A stretch of DNA of 12,326 nt from RGIG3009 sp045578625 (lineage in GTDB: Bacteria; Bacillota; Clostridia; Oscillospirales; Acutalibacteraceae). The DNA is taken from assembly GCA_045578625.1 (NCBI GenBank), contig JAZNKN010000050.1:1-12326 (forward strand), given 5' to 3'. Every line of letters starts with the position of its first letter. Within the stretch, counting starts at the first letter, position 1. Shown here piece by piece: positions 1-5,455 of the stretch. The translations under genes were made by a program, and so were the position numbers. Under the pieces are notes generated by a model. That model made no database searches. It was not told the DNA's origin and saw nothing but the letters and a program-made list of their open reading frames with translations.

Positions 1-8
1 CCGCTATG

Positions 9-34
9 AAAAAACCGCCCTCGGGCGGTTTTTT
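9..34 (+). terminator. Intrinsic terminator of an upstream off-window gene
   Basis: The six-base arms CCGCCC (15-20) and GGGCGG (23-28) are flanked by a run of A on the left and a run of T on the right, so the full inverted repeat spans 9-34. It could work in either direction. A TGA at 7-9, in frame with base 1, may be the stop of a plus-strand gene ending just outside the window, but nine bases cannot establish this. Confidence 0.85.
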
Positions 35-62
35 GTTTATCCCCGCGAAACCCGCCCATACT
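35..62 (+). promoter_or_regulatory. Candidate forespore (sigma-F/sigma-G type) promoter for spoIIR
   Basis: GTTTA (35-39) and CATACT (57-62) are separated by 17 bases. This resembles the GYATR and CATNHTA elements of sigma-G promoters with about one mismatch in each half. spoIIR is transcribed in the forespore in Bacillus, so such a promoter would fit. No good TTGACA/TATAAT pair is seen here. The match is short and could be chance. Confidence 0.3.
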
Positions 63-85
63 CTCCCCGAAAGGATGTGGACGGT

Positions 86-670
86 ATGACACGATGGCTG
101 CGCGCACTGACCGGCGGGGTGGTGCTGTGCCTATTGACGCAGGTGCTGGGCTTTGCGGGAAGCTGCGAGGGAATTCGCCAAAACACGGTGCGGCTGCACG
201 TTATTGCACACTCCGACAGCGCCGCGGACCAAGAGCTGAAACTACAGGTTCGGGATGCCGTGACCGCGGCGGCGGCCGCGCTGCTGACCGACGTGACCGA
301 TCACGACGAGGCGCTGCGCACATTGGAGGCCGCCCTCCCGTCGCTGACCGCCGCAGCGCAGGAATGCGTGTACGATGCGGGCTATACCTACGCGGTGCGC
401 GCCGAGCTGACCGCGATGTACTTCACCACGCGGACATACGACAGCGGCACGTTCCCCGCCGGCGTGTACGATGCCCTGCGCATCTCGATCGGGGATGCCC
501 GCGGTCGCAACTGGTGGTGCGTGGTGTTCCCGCCGCTGTGTGTCTCGGCGGCGAGCAAGCCCGCCCCCGCCGACGAGGTGCTGACCGACCGTCAGGTCAA
601 GGTCACCAAGACCCCCCAATACGCCGTGCGCTTCAAGCTCGTCGAATGGCTCACCTCGGTATTCGGATGA
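86..670 (+). CDS. spoIIR: Stage II sporulation protein R (SpoIIR)
   Basis: SpoIIR is a secreted forespore signal. It activates the membrane protease SpoIIGA in the mother cell, which then processes pro-sigma-E. The 194-residue product has a hydrophobic N-terminal segment at about residues 8-25 (signal peptide or anchor). It also has the family core VRLHVIAHSDSAADQ (35-49) with LKLQVRDAV following, and a conserved second block around TRTYDSGTFPAGVY (115-128) and RNWWCVVFPPLC (141-152). Length is slightly below the roughly 220 residues of the Bacillus protein. The ATG at 86 is chosen over the in-frame GTG at 77 because AAGGA at 71-75 lies 10 bases before the ATG but only one base before the GTG. 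The gene stands alone between a terminator and repeat array I. Identification is by family motifs and is firm. Confidence 0.93.
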   Translation: MTRWLRALTGGVVLCLLTQVLGFAGSCEGIRQNTVRLHVIAHSDSAADQELKLQVRDAVTAAAAALLTDVTDHDEALRTLEAALPSLTAAAQECVYDAGYTYAVRAELTAMYFTTRTYDSGTFPAGVYDALRISIGDARGRNWWCVVFPPLCVSAASKPAPADEVLTDRQVKVTKTPQYAVRFKLVEWLTSVFG

Positions 671-674
671 CGGG

Positions 675-860
675 GGGATTTCCTCGCACAATCCCATTGT
701 AGCACCGTAGGGGCGGGCCTCTGCGCCCGCCCGTCAAATCCGCACGACCCCCTTGCAACACCGTAGGGAACGACCTGCGTGTCGTTCCGCCCAAACCTGC
801 GCGATCCCTGCACGGGAGGTCACAGAGGCCCTCCCCTACCATGCCGTTTTGGGGTGGTAA
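675..860 (+). repeat. Repeat array I: hairpin modules A-B-C
   Basis: This is noncoding DNA between convergent spoIIR and the AraC gene. It holds three hairpins in the order A (711-732, loop CTCTGC), B (767-788, stem GGAACGAC/GTCGTTCC, loop CTGCGT) and C (814-835, loop ACAGAG, the reverse complement of a CTCTGT loop). A and B follow the shared flank CACCGTAGGG. A right-end motif (TTTCCTCGCACAA, 679-691) precedes A. The same A-B-C order recurs on the minus strand in array II. C has lost one pair here (T820) relative to the other copies. Confidence 0.9.
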
Positions 861-884
861 GGGGCCCTTGGAGGGAGTTCCCAC

Positions 885-917
885 ACAAAAAACCGCCGTC
901 CCAAATGGAACGGCGGT
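885..917 (-). terminator. Intrinsic terminator after the AraC-family gene
   Basis: Arms 892-902 and 907-917 pair around an AAAT loop. On the minus strand the one irregular pair (900/909) becomes a G-U wobble, and the stem is followed by a U run from the A tract at 887-892. The minus direction therefore fits best. The stem begins 15 bases after the AraC stop codon. Confidence 0.9.
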
Positions 918-932
918 CACTTCTGTTTTTCG

Positions 933-1817
933 TTAATGCGCCTGCACCGACAGCGTGTACTCACGCGGCGTCATGCCGGTCGCCTGTTTGAAATGGCGGG
1001 AGAAATAATGCACCGAGGTATACCCCAAGCGATCCGCGATCTGGGTGATGTTGCCGTTGCCCTCACGCAGCATCTGCTTGGCGCGCTCGATCTTGAGGTA
1101 GCGATAATACTCCATCACACCCATGCCGGTGACCGACTTAAAGATGGTCTTGAGGTTGGTGGCGCTCTGCGCGGAGAACAGGCAGATCGCGGAGAAGGAG
1201 AGATTTTCGCACAGATGCTCGTCCATATAGCGGATGACGCGGTTGGTCAGCTCGCTGTCGGCGTGCTGCTTGACCGACGACGCGACGCGCGGCTTCTCGG
1301 CGGCGTGATCGGCGCTGCGAATGATATCGATGAGCAGTGCCTCCAGCGACAGCTGCACCATCTGCTGCGCACCGAACGGCGCGTTCTCGGCACAGGTCAT
1401 CTGCGGCAGCGACGGATCACCCAACGGGCAGGAGAACGCCTGACCCGCTTCCCGCACCACCTGCGAGAGCAGCTCGCGCTGACGCTGGGTCGCGTACAGC
1501 GCACGCTTCTCAAAAAACGCCATCGCCGGTGACTGCGACACGAAGGACACAATGACCACGTTGGGCGCGACCGTGCCGTTGGCGAACAGATTGTGGAACT
1601 CGTTGGGGCGGTGGAACAGCATCTGCCCCTGCGACAACTCGTGCGAGACGTTCTCCGCCACCGCGGTCAGGCTACCCTTGTCCACGTACACAAGCTCCCA
1701 GAAATCGTGCGCCTCACCCTTGAACGCGTAGTTCTTGGCGTGTTCCAGATAATGCACCGTAACGATCGCGTCCACCGCGATGTCGCGCTGCATAACGGTA
1801 GGTACAAATTGAGACAT
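933..1817 (-). CDS. AraC-family transcriptional regulator with cupin sensor domain
   Basis: This is a predicted cytoplasmic transcription factor of 294 residues. An N-terminal cupin-type sensing domain is suggested by HDFWELVYVDKG (37-48) and LFHRPNEFHNL (68-78). The C-terminal AraC domain holds two helix-turn-helix units at about 206-228 and 256-277, and the second lies in the family signature GYTSVHYFSRHFKQATGMTP (265-284). The reading frame is open further upstream into alr, but the ATG at 1817 is the evident start because AGGAGGT (1826-1832) sits 8 bases before it, in the 16-base gap after the alr stop. The gene is thus co-transcribed with alr and ends at its own terminator. AraC proteins with cupin domains usually sense sugars or other small ligands. 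The ligand and target genes cannot be read from this sequence. Confidence 0.92.
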   Translation of the reverse strand: MSQFVPTVMQRDIAVDAIVTVHYLEHAKNYAFKGEAHDFWELVYVDKGSLTAVAENVSHELSQGQMLFHRPNEFHNLFANGTVAPNVVIVSFVSQSPAMAFFEKRALYATQRQRELLSQVVREAGQAFSCPLGDPSLPQMTCAENAPFGAQQMVQLSLEALLIDIIRSADHAAEKPRVASSVKQHADSELTNRVIRYMDEHLCENLSFSAICLFSAQSATNLKTIFKSVTGMGVMEYYRYLKIERAKQMLREGNGNITQIADRLGYTSVHYFSRHFKQATGMTPREYTLSVQAH

Positions 1818-1833
1818 AACGATCGACCTCCTG

Positions 1834-2946
1834 TTACTGATAGATCCGTACAACACGTCTGCCCAGACGGCAAACGATCTCATACGCAATGGTGTCCGCA
1901 CCGGCCGCCAACGCTGCAGCGGAGGGGGACTCTCCAAACACCGTCACCGTGTCCCCCGGCTGCACGTCGGGAATATCGGTGACGTCCAGCACACACTGGT
2001 CCATACACACCCGCCCAAGCAGCGGCGCCAAATGCCCGCGCACCGCCATCGCGATGCGACCGGAGCAAGCACGCGGCAGACCGTCGGCATAGCCGAGGGG
2101 GACGGTGGCCAGCACCGATCGCCGTGCGGTGACCGCCGTGCCGCCGTAGCTGATCGGCGTACCGGCGGGGACGGTCTTGACCTGACCGACCGCGGCGCAC
2201 AGTGTCATGGCGGGGGTCAGCGTGATCGGCAACGACAGCGCCTCGTCGGGAGCGAGACCGTACAGCACGATGCCGGGGCGCACCATATCGAGGTGCATTT
2301 CGGGGAACCGCAGCGCCGCCGCCGAGTTGCAGCAATGGCGCAGCGGGAAGGTCACGCCGCGCTCGGCGAGGCAGCGGGTCGTTTCGGTAAAGCGGGCGAA
2401 TTGCTGCTTAGTAAACGCATCCGCCTCGGGGGTCGCCACGTCTGCCATGGCGAAATGGGTGAAGATGCCGGTGGCGTTCAGGTGCGGCAGCGCACACGCG
2501 GCGGCGATCGCGTCGGCGGGGTCGCCGTCGTAGCACACGAACCCGATGCGCCCCATACCGGTGTCCAGCTTGATGTGGACCTCCACCGTGACACCGGCGG
2601 CTTCGGCGGCTGCGTTCAGCGCCGCGGCATAGTCGCCGTCGGAGACGGCCTGCGCCGCACCCAGTGCCGCCAGACGCGCTGCCTCGGCAGGCGGGGTGTA
2701 CGCGAGCAACAGCAGCGGCAGCGTAATGCCCGCCTGCCGCAGCTCGGCGGCCTCGCTGATATGGGAGACGGCCAACCAGTCCGCGCCGGCAGCTTCCAAC
2801 GCTTTGGCCACCGGCACTGCGCCGTGACCGTATGCGTCTGCCTTGACGGATGCCATCACCCGACAGTGCGCCGTCAGCCGTTCTCGCACCGCCCGATAGT
2901 TCGCCACCACCGCGTCGGTCGAGACCTCAGCCCACACACGCTCCAC
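1834..2946 (-). CDS. alr: Alanine racemase
   Basis: This PLP-dependent cytoplasmic enzyme interconverts L- and D-alanine for peptidoglycan. From the preferred start it has 370 residues, usual for the family. VKADAYGHG carries the PLP-binding lysine (K35), ISYGGTA carries the catalytic tyrosine of the second domain (Y267), and the C-terminal CRLGRRVVRIY is typical. An in-frame ATG lies at 2964. GTG at 2946 is preferred because GGAGGAG (2952-2958) lies 5 bases before it and would otherwise sit inside codons 3-5. Also, the promoter -10 at 2984-2989 predicts a transcript beginning near 2977, leaving almost no leader for the ATG. The gene heads an operon with the AraC regulator 16 bases downstream. 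Function is firm; the start is an inference. Confidence 0.95.
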   Translation of the reverse strand: MERVWAEVSTDAVVANYRAVRERLTAHCRVMASVKADAYGHGAVPVAKALEAAGADWLAVSHISEAAELRQAGITLPLLLLAYTPPAEAARLAALGAAQAVSDGDYAAALNAAAEAAGVTVEVHIKLDTGMGRIGFVCYDGDPADAIAAACALPHLNATGIFTHFAMADVATPEADAFTKQQFARFTETTRCLAERGVTFPLRHCCNSAAALRFPEMHLDMVRPGIVLYGLAPDEALSLPITLTPAMTLCAAVGQVKTVPAGTPISYGGTAVTARRSVLATVPLGYADGLPRACSGRIAMAVRGHLAPLLGRVCMDQCVLDVTDIPDVQPGDTVTVFGESPSAAALAAGADTIAYEIVCRLGRRVVRIYQ

Positions 2947-2983
2947 GCCGTCTCCTCCCTTCATCGAAAATCACTCCAGTATC

Positions 2984-3012
2984 AGTATATCGCACCCTTT
3001 GTCACAAATCAA
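2984..3012 (-). promoter_or_regulatory. Sigma-A promoter for alr-AraC operon
   Basis: On the minus strand TTGATT (3007-3012) and TATACT (2984-2989) are separated by exactly 17 bases. The expected transcription start is near 2977, about 30 bases before the preferred GTG start of alr. Confidence 0.75.
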
Positions 3013-3097
3013 GACCAAATCTGCAAAAACTCCCGACATTTTCCGACGAAATCTGCAAACGCCCCCTCACATCTCCTCCCTGCATGGCCTCTCCAAC

Positions 3098-3297
3098 CCC
3101 AAAACGGCATGGTAGGGGAGGGCCTCTGTGCCCTCCCGCGCAGGGATCGCGCAGGTTTGATGGAACGACACGCAGGTCGTTCCCTACGGTGCAGCAATGG
3201 GATCGTGCGGAATTTGGCGGGCGGGCGCAGAGACCCGCCCCTACGGTGCTGCAATGGGGTCGTGCGAGGGAATCCCTCCGTCGGGCATTCGCCCGAC
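3098..3297 (-). repeat. Repeat array II, first part: modules C-B-A plus a GTCGGGC hairpin
   Basis: Read on the minus strand this holds the same A-B-C cassette as array I. A is at 3219-3240 (one G-U closing pair), B at 3162-3183 (stem and loop identical to array I), and C at 3116-3137 (a perfect 8-bp stem). A further perfect 7-bp hairpin with arms GTCGGGC/GCCCGAC lies at 3280-3297 and recurs at 7181-7198 with the complementary loop. The remaining DNA from 3013 to 3097 shows no gene or clear structure. Confidence 0.9.
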
Positions 3298-3321
3298 ACT
3301 GATTGTATCGGTAATTTTGCA

Positions 3322-3442
3322 GGGGCAACTATCAGTCGCCCGCGGGCGGCAAGTTGCCGCCCCTACATTCACATATCCCATAAGCGGGGCGTCGAGGATT
3401 TGTGCGAACTCCCCCAGTCTCGCTGCGCTCAACAGCCCCCTC
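3322..3442. repeat. Repeat array II, second part: modules D and K
   Basis: Module D (3344-3362) pairs GGGCGGCA with TGCCGCCC and ends in CCCTAC, the minus-strand GTAGGG flank. Its counterpart is at 12008-12026. Next to it, 3323-3330 pairs with 3334-3341 (one wobble). Module K (3411-3442) runs from CCCCCAGTC to AACAGCCCCCTC and matches 12237-12268 in its ends but not its centre. K touches the stop codon of the radical SAM gene, for which no T-tract terminator is visible. Confidence 0.75.
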
Positions 3443-4325
3443 ACACCCCACTCAGATCAAACGCGGGGATCATCTCCGTACCCGCGCTGTCGCGGGTCTG
3501 CACGTAACCGTCGGTCAACCCAAGCGCCAGCAGGTGATCCCACACCTTGTCGCACTCGCGCTGCGTCACCCGCCGCGACAGCTCGGGATACCCCGGCACG
3601 TCGCCCATCGGCGTGTACTGAAACATCAGGCTGACGTAGATCGCAGGGATCGCCGCCAACCGTGTAAGGCAGCGCAGCGAATCCTTGGTATGCCCCGGCA
3701 GCACCAGATGCCGCACGATCGTCCCGCGGCGGGCGATACCGTTTTCATCCAGCGTCACCGGTCCGGTCTGGCGCACCATCTCGCGGATGGCTGCTTCGGC
3801 GACCTCGGGATACTCCGCCGCCCCCGACAGTGCCGCAGCCAGCGCGCCGTCGGCATACTTGAAATCGGGCAGATACACGTCCACCAAGCCCTCCAGTGAC
3901 CGCAAGGTGTCCACCCGCTCGTAGCCGCCGCTGTTGTACACGATCGGCACCGGCGGCCGATACCGCTCCAGCGCTTCGCGGATGAGCGGCAGATGCGGCG
4001 TGGGGCTGACGAGATTGATATTCCACGCCCCCGCCTCCACCAGTTCACGGAAAATATCGGCAAGCCGTTCGGCGCTCACCGTTCGCCCCGCCGCCGTGCG
4101 GCTGATGGCGTGGTTCTGGCAAAAGGCGCAGGTCAGCGTACAGCCGCCGAAAAAGACCGTCCCCGACCCGCGCGCGGGATCGTCGCCGCTGATGCACGGC
4201 TCTTCCCCGCGATGCAGCGCCGCCCGCGCCACGGTAGGCGTAGACGGCAGCCCACACCGACCCTGACCGCCCGCCTCGTCGCGGACAGCACCGCAGCGAT
4301 GCGGACACAGCGAACACACAAACAC
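3441..4325 (-). CDS. Radical SAM protein, PflX-like (COG1313 type)
   Basis: This is a predicted cytoplasmic iron-sulfur enzyme of 294 residues from the preferred start. FFGGCTLTCAFCQN (58-71) contains the CX3CX2C motif (C62, C66, C69) that binds the catalytic 4Fe-4S cluster and S-adenosylmethionine. An extra N-terminal cysteine set (C4, C7, C11, C24), as in CSLCPHRCG, may bind metal. INLVSPTPHLP, YNSGGYE and VDVYLPDFKYAD match the COG1313 group, which is annotated as pyruvate formate-lyase activating enzyme-like but whose substrate is unknown. No formate-lyase gene is present here. The ATG at 4346 is rejected as start because it overlaps a perfect TATAAT box. GTG at 4325 has AGAGGTGG at 4329-4336. 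The gene is monocistronic, lying after the nrdR terminator. Confidence 0.88.
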   Translation of the reverse strand: MFVCSLCPHRCGAVRDEAGGQGRCGLPSTPTVARAALHRGEEPCISGDDPARGSGTVFFGGCTLTCAFCQNHAISRTAAGRTVSAERLADIFRELVEAGAWNINLVSPTPHLPLIREALERYRPPVPIVYNSGGYERVDTLRSLEGLVDVYLPDFKYADGALAAALSGAAEYPEVAEAAIREMVRQTGPVTLDENGIARRGTIVRHLVLPGHTKDSLRCLTRLAAIPAIYVSLMFQYTPMGDVPGYPELSRRVTQRECDKVWDHLLALGLTDGYVQTRDSAGTEMIPAFDLSGV

Positions 4326-4344
4326 AAAACCACCTCTTTCCCCC

Positions 4345-4374
4345 ATTATACCGCATCGGCACCCCGCCGCGCAA
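4345..4374 (-). promoter_or_regulatory. Promoter of the radical SAM gene
   Basis: On the minus strand TATAAT (4345-4350) lies 18 bases from TTGCGC (4369-4374). The predicted transcription start near 4338 leaves a leader of about a dozen bases before GTG 4325. Confidence 0.7.
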
Positions 4375-4400
4375 GTGATATCGTTCTCCTGCAGTGCGAT

Positions 4401-4446
4401 ACAAAAATCGACCGTCCACCGATCACGGTGGGCGGTCGTTTGTTTT
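4401..4446 (-). terminator. Intrinsic terminator after nrdR (possibly bidirectional)
   Basis: Arms 4409-4420 and 4427-4438 form a 12-bp stem with a 6-base loop. An A tract on the left gives a U run on the minus strand, and TTTGTTTTG on the right gives one on plus. The irregular pair (4415/4432) is a wobble on plus and a mismatch on minus, so the hairpin may work both ways. It begins 13 bases after the nrdR stop. Confidence 0.85.
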
Positions 4447-4451
4447 GTAAT

Positions 4452-4904
4452 TTACTTATCCATCAGTTTGCTGATCTCGTCCTGGAACGAGCTGATGTCC
4501 TTAAACTGGCGATAGACCGAAGCGAAGCGCACGTACGCGACCTCGTCGATGGCACGGAGCTTGTCCATGGCGTATTCGCCGATGCGGGTGGCAGGGATCT
4601 CACGCTCCAGCGAGTTTTGCAGCTGAGCCTCGATCTCGTCCACGGCGCGCTCCAGCTCTTGCAGCGAGACAGGACGCTTCTGACACGCGCGGAGCATACC
4701 GTTGAACAACTTGTCGCGGTCAAACAGCTCGCGCGACGCGTCCTTCTTGACAACGACGATCGGCAGGCTCTCCACGATCTCATAGGTCGTGAAGCGGCGG
4801 GCGCACTCCAAGCATTCCCGACGGCGACGGATACGCGAGCCTTCGTCGGTGGGGCGGGAGTCAATGACCTTGCTTTCGGGCTGGCCGCAGAACGGACATT
4901 TCAT
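4452..4904 (-). CDS. nrdR: Transcriptional repressor NrdR
   Basis: NrdR is a cytoplasmic zinc- and nucleotide-binding repressor of ribonucleotide reductase genes. The 150-residue product has the usual length. It opens with the zinc ribbon MKCPFCG and ECLECARRF (C3, C6, C31, C34), preceded by the basic stretch RIRRRRE. An ATP-cone domain follows at about residues 49-139, with VVKKDASRELFDRDKL at its start and YVRFASVYRQF near its end. AAGGAG at 4916-4921 lies 11 bases before the ATG, slightly long but acceptable. The gene has its own promoter (4931-4959) and terminator. No reductase gene lies in the window, and I saw no paired NrdR-box-like palindromes in front of nrdR, so autoregulation is not evident. 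Confidence 0.96.
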   Translation of the reverse strand: MKCPFCGQPESKVIDSRPTDEGSRIRRRRECLECARRFTTYEIVESLPIVVVKKDASRELFDRDKLFNGMLRACQKRPVSLQELERAVDEIEAQLQNSLEREIPATRIGEYAMDKLRAIDEVAYVRFASVYRQFKDISSFQDEISKLMDK

Positions 4905-4930
4905 GGGGGATCACGCTCCTTATCCTTTAC

Positions 4931-4959
4931 ATTTTAGCACATCCCCTCTGTATGCGCAA
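4931..4959 (-). promoter_or_regulatory. Promoter of nrdR (extended -10)
   Basis: On the minus strand TTGCGC (4954-4959), a 17-base spacer and TAAAAT (4931-4936) are preceded by TGC, an extended -10. The same -35 hexamer, TTGCGC, is used in front of the neighbouring radical SAM gene. Confidence 0.7.
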
Positions 4960-5020
4960 GTATTTTTTCATAACAACTCTCGACACCGTTCGCCAAGACT
5001 TATACGATCTCAAATCGGGT

Positions 5021-5104
5021 CTGTAGGGGCGGGTTTCTGTGCCCGCCCGACCGAGCGGAACGATCACCCGGCGCAGCAAGGTGCCCTCGCTTGCCGCGAG
5101 GGCA
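5021..5104. repeat. Solitary module A remnant and adjacent 9-bp hairpin
   Basis: A diverged plus-strand module A occupies 5023-5048. Its stem is GGGCGGGT/GCCCGCCC with a closing wobble, and the loop is TTCTGT after GTAGG. Beyond it, 5082-5090 pairs perfectly with 5096-5104 around a 5-base loop, just after the 40-codon ORF. That hairpin has no T tract, so it is not a standard terminator. Confidence 0.75.
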
Positions 5105-5111
5105 TCACTCA

Positions 5112-5234
5112 TCAAATACCGACCTCACCGACCGGGATCTCCAGCACGACCGACAGTTCCTGACGCAGCAAGCGCAGCGCGTCTTGCAGCGCGCGCTCGT
5201 CGGGATGCAGCACCGTGTCCCCTGTCCGAAACAT
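5112..5234 (-). CDS. Small ORF, 40 residues, unknown function
   Basis: I do not recognise this protein. The case for expression is regulatory. AAGGAGGT (5241-5248) lies 6 bases before the ATG, and a near-perfect sigma-A promoter (5321-5349) points at it. The product starts MFRTGDTVLHPDE and continues with an amphipathic helical stretch, ALQDALRLLRQEL (15-27), ending EIPVGEVGI. The opening loosely recalls the first residues of CarD/TRCF N-terminal domains (MFxxGDxVxxP), but the resemblance stops there and the protein is far too short. It could be a truncated gene, a regulatory leader peptide or a true small protein. Its TGA overlaps an ATG (TGATG) of a further 61-codon frame that runs through a repeat and is probably not coding. 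The gene is divergent from yifB. Confidence 0.6.
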   Translation of the reverse strand: MFRTGDTVLHPDERALQDALRLLRQELSVVLEIPVGEVGI

Positions 5235-5320
5235 ACCAAGACCTCCTTCAAAAAAGAAAAACGCGCCGCCTGCTCAACCGGACTTACGTTCCGCTTCGCA
5301 AACTGCACGTTGATACTTGT

Positions 5321-5349
5321 ATTATAGCAGAACCCGCCGCCAATTTCAA
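5321..5349 (-). promoter_or_regulatory. Strong sigma-A promoter for the 40-codon ORF
   Basis: On the minus strand TTGAAA (5344-5349), a 17-base spacer and TATAAT (5321-5326) make a near-consensus promoter. The predicted start near 5314 leaves a leader of about 80 bases before the ATG at 5234. Confidence 0.8.
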
Positions 5350-5374
5350 ATGGCAAAATTGCACAAAAAGCCCC

Positions 5375-5403
5375 TTGTCCACCCCTTTTTCGCGTGGTAT
5401 ACT
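5375..5403 (+). promoter_or_regulatory. Promoter of yifB/comM
   Basis: TTGTCC (5375-5380), a 17-base spacer and TATACT (5398-5403) with a TGG extended -10. It is divergent from the promoter at 5321-5349. The two -35 boxes are only 25 bases apart, so RNA polymerase or a regulator at one could affect the other. Confidence 0.75.
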
Positions 5404-5455
5404 GGTACTGTAACTGCAATACCGCCCCATCCAACCCAAAAAAGGAGCTGATCTC

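Noticed and set aside
86..702. A second 202-codon plus frame overlapping spoIIR (94-702)
   Set aside because: Out-of-frame shadow with Arg-rich composition; spoIIR has the family motifs and the ribosome site.
675..860. Regularly repeated hairpins considered as a CRISPR array
   Set aside because: Units are different modules with different stems and uneven spacing. There are no unique spacers between identical repeats and no cas genes.
2032..3507. A 491-codon plus-strand open frame opposite alr and through array II
   Set aside because: Antisense to alr, then repeat DNA; composition is Arg/Gly/His-rich and there is no start signal. High GC favours such false frames.
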